Shown here: positions 58,998 through 64,000 of the stretch, piece after piece
How the letters are laid out: each line of letters starts with the position of its first letter
How positions within the stretch are numbered: position 1 is the first letter of the stretch
NCBI GenBank assembly: GCA_026874595.1
Contig: CM049311.1
Span: forward strand, 22,624,676 to 22,688,675
Length of the DNA stretch: 64,000 nt
Direction of reading: 5' to 3'
From: Sipunculus nudus
Taxonomy: Eukaryota; Annelida; Sipuncula; Golfingiida; Sipunculidae
Made by a program: the position numbers and the translations under genes
Notes under the pieces: model-generated
What the model was told of the DNA's origin: nothing
What the model saw: only the letters and a program-made list of their open reading frames with translations
The model's database searches: none

Positions 58998-60764
58998 GGG
59001 TAGAGCAGGGCAAGACGCAGCCCCGGGGTAAAATGCCCACCCCCTTTTACTATTTATGTGCCATTAAACTGGCGCCACCAAGCGTTCACTTTGTTTCAAG
59101 CCATCTGGTAGACGTTTTGAGAACTTGAGGCGAACGACAGGGCGGCTGCTCGGGGTTTGGCGTCATGGAAAAGGTATATGTTGTATTGCTTACAACATAG
59201 GTGGGTTTGTAAATGTGATCTGGGGTATACCTAAAGCATCTACTTACGATAAGACTGAAATAAATGATACATAAAACCTTGAAATGATTAAAATGGACTG
59301 TTCAGAATGAAGATTTCAGAAGTGGCAGCAAGGCGCCGGTCAAATTAAATCACGTGATTTGTGGCAAAAACCCCACGTGGTTGTTGAGGCGAGATGACCA
59401 CTGGACGTGTTACCGCCTTAATTAAAGCTGTTGCCGAAGGAGTAAGTGAAAAGGTGGCCCCCAGAGACTTCGGCGTCTCCCGAAACACTAAAAAGTGCTT
59501 AGCAGCGTCCAGCTTAGATTCTGAGAAGGAATGTATTTGGATTTGCCAGTCACCTGATGCTCAGCCTTGGTTTTTATCTAATTAAAGGGGGCTATAATCA
59601 CCTATAAAGCATGTTGAATATCTACGAAAAATAGCGTCTTCTCGTTGAAATCAATTGGTACCTGCCAAAATATTGCCCTAAAAGTGTTGGCTTACTAGAG
59701 TGGACCTAGCGCGATCACTAGCAGGCGCCAACCTAAACATAGCGAGAGGGACCCCGTGTATCGCCCGGGCCACAATACCTGTCAATCAGGAGATGCCCTG
59801 AGTGACACTGGAAAAAAAATTAGTACATGTCCCCGCTGACTGAAACATCGCTTGTTGCAGTGGATCAGGGACCCGATACATGGGGCACATGGTGCGTGTC
59901 ATTTCAGCTGAGGCCCGTGGACATATCGTAAAAAACTGTTGCGATAGGTTCTACAATGAATTTACATTCGTAATGTCCATCCAGGAGCGTAATGTCCATC
60001 CAGCAGAGATAAATCAGAGAACATGACTATCCACGTATGGACTAGTTTGAACTTGACTTTGTTTGAGTTCGGATGCACAAAATGGGAACTCTGGTTACGC
60101 GACCTTGTTATGGTAAACAAAAACACGTGGACCATGCCTACTCACACACAGAACCATAACAAGGTCCTAACAGGTAGCTGAATGGGAAGTTATGTTTTTT
60201 GGGGTGTTTTTGCTGGGAAACTTTTGTATAAAGCAAAACTGGACTGATAGAGTGAAAGAATAGGAAAAATATTGCTCCTGATTATATTCCTTGTTCGAAG
60301 TGTTACTTTGTGAGTTACCTGTGGTGAATGTGGCTTTGTGAATTTGTATAATTTTCCACGAAATGTTAATCAAATAAAGTGTAACCCATTTTCTAGTATT
60401 TAAGCATAAAAAAAACATTCGATTCGAAGTTGTGCTGTAATCTTCCCTTAAATATAGTACTTTAGGCAAATGAATTTGCACTGTGATTATCTATAAATGG
60501 AAACTCGAGAATGAATGAAGAGAGCCGGGTAACATGCCCACCCATGGGCATATCGGCCCAAGTCTGGGGTAAAACGCCCATGGTCAGAAGATATGTATTT
60601 TCCGGGTTTCGTCGAAAGTATTCTGAATTGTGCCAAAATTCCCATCAGAATTTATTTTGTCGAATATATCTGAACGTTTGACCATAAAAAATATGATTTA
60701 AAGATGTTTCAGAACCAGCAGGAAACGTTTCCGCTTAAGGTGGGCGTCTTGTCCTGCCCTACCC
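58998..60764 (+). mobile_element. pogo-like DNA transposon, 1.77 kb, defective
   Basis: Terminal inverted repeats: GGGTAGAGCAGGGCAAGACG (58998-59017) and the reverse complement of the right end, GGGTAGGGCAGGACAAGACG (60745-60764), 18 of 20 matching. It splits a satellite unit: catgaaata on the left and atctccagtaattg on the right rebuild a normal unit. Subterminal motifs ggtaaaatgcccacc and ggggtaaaacgcccat also occur at both ends. It contains a short transposase-like start (next entry) but no complete gene. Confidence 0.8.
59394..59585 (+). pseudogene. Transposase N-terminal fragment, psq-type helix-turn-helix
   Basis: Reads MTTGRVTALIKAVAEGVSEK then VAPRDFGVSRNT. The pattern (A-x3-V-x-x-G-x-S...AA-x-x-FGVSRNT) is like the DNA-binding helix-turn-helix that opens pogo/Tigger and related transposases. 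The frame then loses similarity and ends after 63 codons. No DDE catalytic domain could be read in the remaining element. Confidence 0.5.
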
Positions 60765-60768
60765 ATCT

Positions 60769-60804
60769 CCAGTAATTGTTTGTCATTATTAATACGTGCT
60801 ATAA
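60769..60804. repeat. Satellite fragment between two insertions
   Basis: ctccagtaattgtttgtcat ... aatacgtgctata is the remainder of a telomere-like satellite unit, stranded between the pogo-like element and the next insertion. Confidence 0.85.
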
Positions 60805-60806
60805 CC

Positions 60807-61253
60807 TGGTTTGTCTTTTTTTGTGATACTTGCTAGGAAGAATCGTTCTAATATGCCTTTATATGGCGTGATCTCGAGCACGCTTCAAAAGAGCCCCCCC
60901 CCCCCCCCCCCCACCCCCCGACGTCGTCCACGAGAGTGAAATCAGGTACTTGCGCTAAATTCCTCAGAAATCGGTAATTATAGGCAGTCTCGGTGACAGA
61001 ACAATTGACAAAACTAAGTTAAATTTGTTTACAGATTTAACTTCCGTTATGTAGTGCCTTGATCATATTTTAACCGTTTTTGTTATTGGCTTAACATTAC
61101 GCCACTCGTGACCAATGATCACCGTGTAATAAATTGTTCCCCTACTACTGGTTTGTCTTATTTTGTGATACTTGCTAGAAAGAATCGTTCTAATATGCCT
61201 TTATATGGCGTGATCTCGAGCACGCTTCAAAAGAGCCCCCCCCCCCCCCCCCC
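60807..61253. repeat. Tandem duplication ending in poly-C
   Basis: The segment from tggtttgtcttttttgtgat through cacgcttcaaaagagccccc (60807-60912) recurs at 61149-61253, a 342-bp period. Both copies end in long C runs (about 60894 and 61235), which are prone to assembly error. Confidence 0.9.
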
Positions 61254-61799
61254 AAAAAAAAAAAAACTGAACCGTCAGTCGGCACTGCATTTTCACTGTG
61301 ACCGTATGACTGCAGTTTATCTCATGAGGCCTTCTGAACATAAAACACAAATGACCATATCACGTGCTCGTTGAGAATGTAAAAATATATCTGATTGTCT
61401 GAGGACCGTAGCAGCGTCACCGCTGCCAGGAAGCAGACGCGGCAGGAGAGACCGTTCCAGAGATGAAAAGCAATAAAACAAACGGGGAGTCTTACATCCT
61501 ATTTATGCTAGAAATGTTTTAATTTTGTTTAAACTGGCATTATTTAAACCTGTTTATATAAACTCGCGCTTGAAATTCACATTTTATCGCTCAAAGCACG
61601 TCGGCCCACGGAGGGGCGGGTAGTTCAAAGGAAATTGCATGGAACTCCTCAATTAGGTAAATTACCAATGTTTTAAAACATTTATGACAAATTTGGATTT
61701 TTATTTTCATTTCAGTACATCAGTACTGTTTCAAGCTGGAAAATTTTGGATATTCAATGTGTAATTGTGCTAATCAATGGTCATACCGAGTGCACACCT

Positions 61800-62900
61800 G
61801 ATACATGTCACACCTGGATTTTTTACCTGTGCAGGTGATTGACCAAGCTGAACAGCATTTAATATTTTTTTTGTATGAAACGTTCACAGCCAGAGTAAAA
61901 ACTTTTCTAGATTTTCATGAAAACTAATTAGATTTGCCATTTTTTGTCTACCTGCACAGGTGAAAATATATTAATTTAGGATGTAAAGGTAAGCACATAA
62001 TCAGTGCAGTTTGCAGCGATAATTCATACATTTTGCGCAAAAATAAAGATTATTTTGGTGATGTCCCTTATAACATGTATAATTTTAAAATTTAATTTAA
62101 AAAATGAGATGTTACCTTAATTTACCTGAACTCACCTGTGCAGGTGAGCATATGTTACAGGTAGTAGTTGTCAAAATTGAAATACGCAACTGGCGTGGCT
62201 GTGCAATTGATTGAAAGATAGTTTGTGCATATTGTTTTGGCTACTTTTAAAAAATTTCCTTCCCAGTCTTCAACTGAGAAGTAGTCTTTATTGTCGGTAC
62301 TGGCAAAAGTAATTAAATCCTTTTAAGATGAAAGGTATTATTACAGGTAACCCAATAAATTGTGCAGTTAGGCCCAGTAATTCATATAATGTACACATGC
62401 CACACAAAATTAAGATTTATTCTGTCGGTATCCCTTATTACTTGTATAATAATACATGATAATTTACCTGTGTTGACCTGAACCCACCTGTACAGGTGAG
62501 TATATTTTTATGTGTTACCATAACCAAAATTATCAATTTATATTCTACGTCTCTAAAATCAAAATATAATATGTTTTGACATAGTTGACACTTGTTCATC
62601 CATATTCGTCTTTGGCACTAATCAGCATGATTTTGTCTCTGCCATAGGTAATTAAATCAGTTGAAGAACAAAGGTATTCACATAGGTAACTTAATTACTG
62701 TACTTAATAGCACCTGTTCTTATATCAAAAGTGAATTATACAGTCAATAAATGGAAATGGTATTAATTTATAGTTACTGTAATGATGAACAAGATGTTTG
62801 CGTTCACATTCAGAAAAGAAAAATAATTTACCTATACTTACCTTTACTTTCCTGTGCAGGTAAACATATGTGTTATATTTTAACAGAGTCCTAGAATATG
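61800..62900. repeat. Degenerate repeat, about 350-bp period, with CACCTG palindromes
   Basis: Palindromes close to CACCTGTGCAGGTG occur at about 61824-61837, 61949-61963, 62131-62148, 62484-62499 and 62849-62863. The last three share flanks (cccttat..ttgtataat upstream, tacctga/gacctgaac before, gtgag/gtaaacatatgtgtta after). Flanks are diverged, so the repeat is old while the palindrome is kept. Confidence 0.6.
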
Positions 62901-63417
62901 CTTCTTGGGTCAGCAAGCTTTTCAGGTGAAAAATATTTGATTTTCACTGTAAAATCCAATTTTATTTGCATATTCTGTTTTTTTTTGGTGATTCCCTTTC
63001 CATAAATAAAACAAATCATTTACAATTTTACTTACCTTTAAATAATAATTACCTTTGAGTAAAAAAAATCCTTATATTTCCCTTTTTTGATCAAATGGTA
63101 AATGGGTTACCTGAACAAGATAAAAGGGTCACTTTGGTGAAATACCAGTGAGCAGAAATGCAGGTATTACAGATTTACCTATTGTTACCTGTATTAACCT
63201 AACTTACATACATATGAGAAGGTATGCAGAAAAAAAAATATAATTGACATAAAGGAAATATACCTTACAGTAAATGCAGAAAATGTCACAAAGATACCTT
63301 GAAAGGGACTGAGTTAATGTGTCTTATATGGATTCATGTCAAAATGTGGGAAAAAAATGCAAAATTAATCTGAACAGTAGGAGTGTCACAAGCCCCCAGC
63401 CGAATCTGAACAGTAAA

Positions 63418-64000
63418 GGGTTAATATATGCTATATTCAGGATACGGGTGGCCCTACCATTCGACCATGAAATACTCATGTAAATGTTTTTCACTATTGA
63501 TATATGCTATATCCGGGATACGGGTTACCCTAACCCTTCGGGCATGAAATACTCCTGTAAGTGTTTGTCACTATCAATATATGATATATCCGGGATACGG
63601 GTTACCCTAACCATTCGGGCATGAAATACTCCAGTAAGTGTTTGTCACTATTGATATATGCTATATCCGGGATACGGGTTACCCTAACCCTTCGGGCATG
63701 AGATAATCAAGTAATTTTTTTGTCCCTATTGATATATGCTATATCGGGGATAAGGGGTACCCTAACGCTCCGGGCATTAGATACCCCAGTAGATGTTTGT
63801 CATTATTAATATGTGTTATATCCGGGATACGGGTAACCCTAACCCTTCGAGCATGAAATACTTCAGTAAGTGTTTGTGACTATTCATATATGCTATATCC
63901 GGGATACGGGTTACCCTAACCCTTCGGGCATGAAATACTCCTGTAAGTGTTTGTGACTATTCATATATGCAATATCCGGGATACGGGTTACCCTAACCCT
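63418..64000. repeat. Satellite with telomere-like core, block 2
   Basis: About 7 further units of the same satellite as 57380-58997, running off the window end. The first unit next to the insertion is the most diverged (ggtggccctacc in place of ggttaccctaaccc). Confidence 0.97.

Larger units (their letters stand above)
60805..63417. mobile_element. Second insertion in the satellite, about 2.6 kb, unclassified
   Basis: The satellite stops at attaatacgtgctata and resumes at gttaatatatgctata, so this block was inserted or captured. It begins with a tandem duplication ending in poly-C and continues with a degenerate repeat containing CACCTG palindromes. No terminal inverted repeats, LTRs or coding region recognised. 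Confidence 0.5.

Overview
The window is nuclear DNA of an animal, most likely a mollusc and probably a bivalve. It is AT-rich and intron-rich, with many long (TA)n tracts, decayed LINE, Gypsy and DNA-transposon fragments, and large satellites. No long single-exon genes are present. All real genes are multi-exon and had to be rebuilt from splice sites and reading-frame phase. The taxon is an inference from gene architecture and repeat style; no species-level marker is visible.

The genes belong to one family of cell-surface receptors: signal peptide, optional F5/8C (fucolectin-type) domain, one short EGF-like module, one FN3 domain, a second FN3-like domain split over two exons, Ser/Thr-rich stalk, transmembrane segment, and a tyrosine-rich tail. 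The tail ends in YxxL-x12-YxxL, an ITAM-like pattern. Locus A (2947-10088) has the whole path except the lectin domain, but carries several frame-breaking lesions. Immediately after its stop codon lies a head-to-tail triplication (10101-30220, units of about 6.5-7.0 kb). Each unit carries only the second-FN3 exon and a tail exon, which are phase-compatible with each other. Unit 1 has a nonsense codon in place of the last ITAM tyrosine; units 2 and 3 are sister copies. Locus E (31738-46754) has signal peptide, F5/8C, EGF (with an in-frame TGA), FN3 and second-FN3 exons. Its last intron is swollen to about 10 kb by mobile elements, and no transmembrane or tail exon is visible.

The rest is repeats. 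0-2.8 kb: tRNA-like SINE and the endonuclease part of a LINE. 36.8-46.3 kb: minisatellite, reverse-strand Gypsy pol, LINE 3' end, a long foldback hairpin, a miniature LTR element with a tRNA-like promoter in its LTR, and an 843-bp LTR. 47.9-48.6 kb: gag zinc knuckle and protease of an LTR element. 48.75-54.9 kb: a satellite of about 52 units, each with a CTCF-like motif and a 19-bp palindrome. 56.6-57.2 kb: a MITE. 57.4-64 kb: a second satellite with a telomere-like palindromic core, interrupted by a pogo-like transposon and by a second insertion with repeated CACCTG palindromes.

Biologically, locus A, the three cassettes and locus E look like an expanding and decaying family of ITAM-type recognition receptors, whose tandem tail cassettes could act as separate truncated genes, as alternative 3' exons, or as pseudogene debris.
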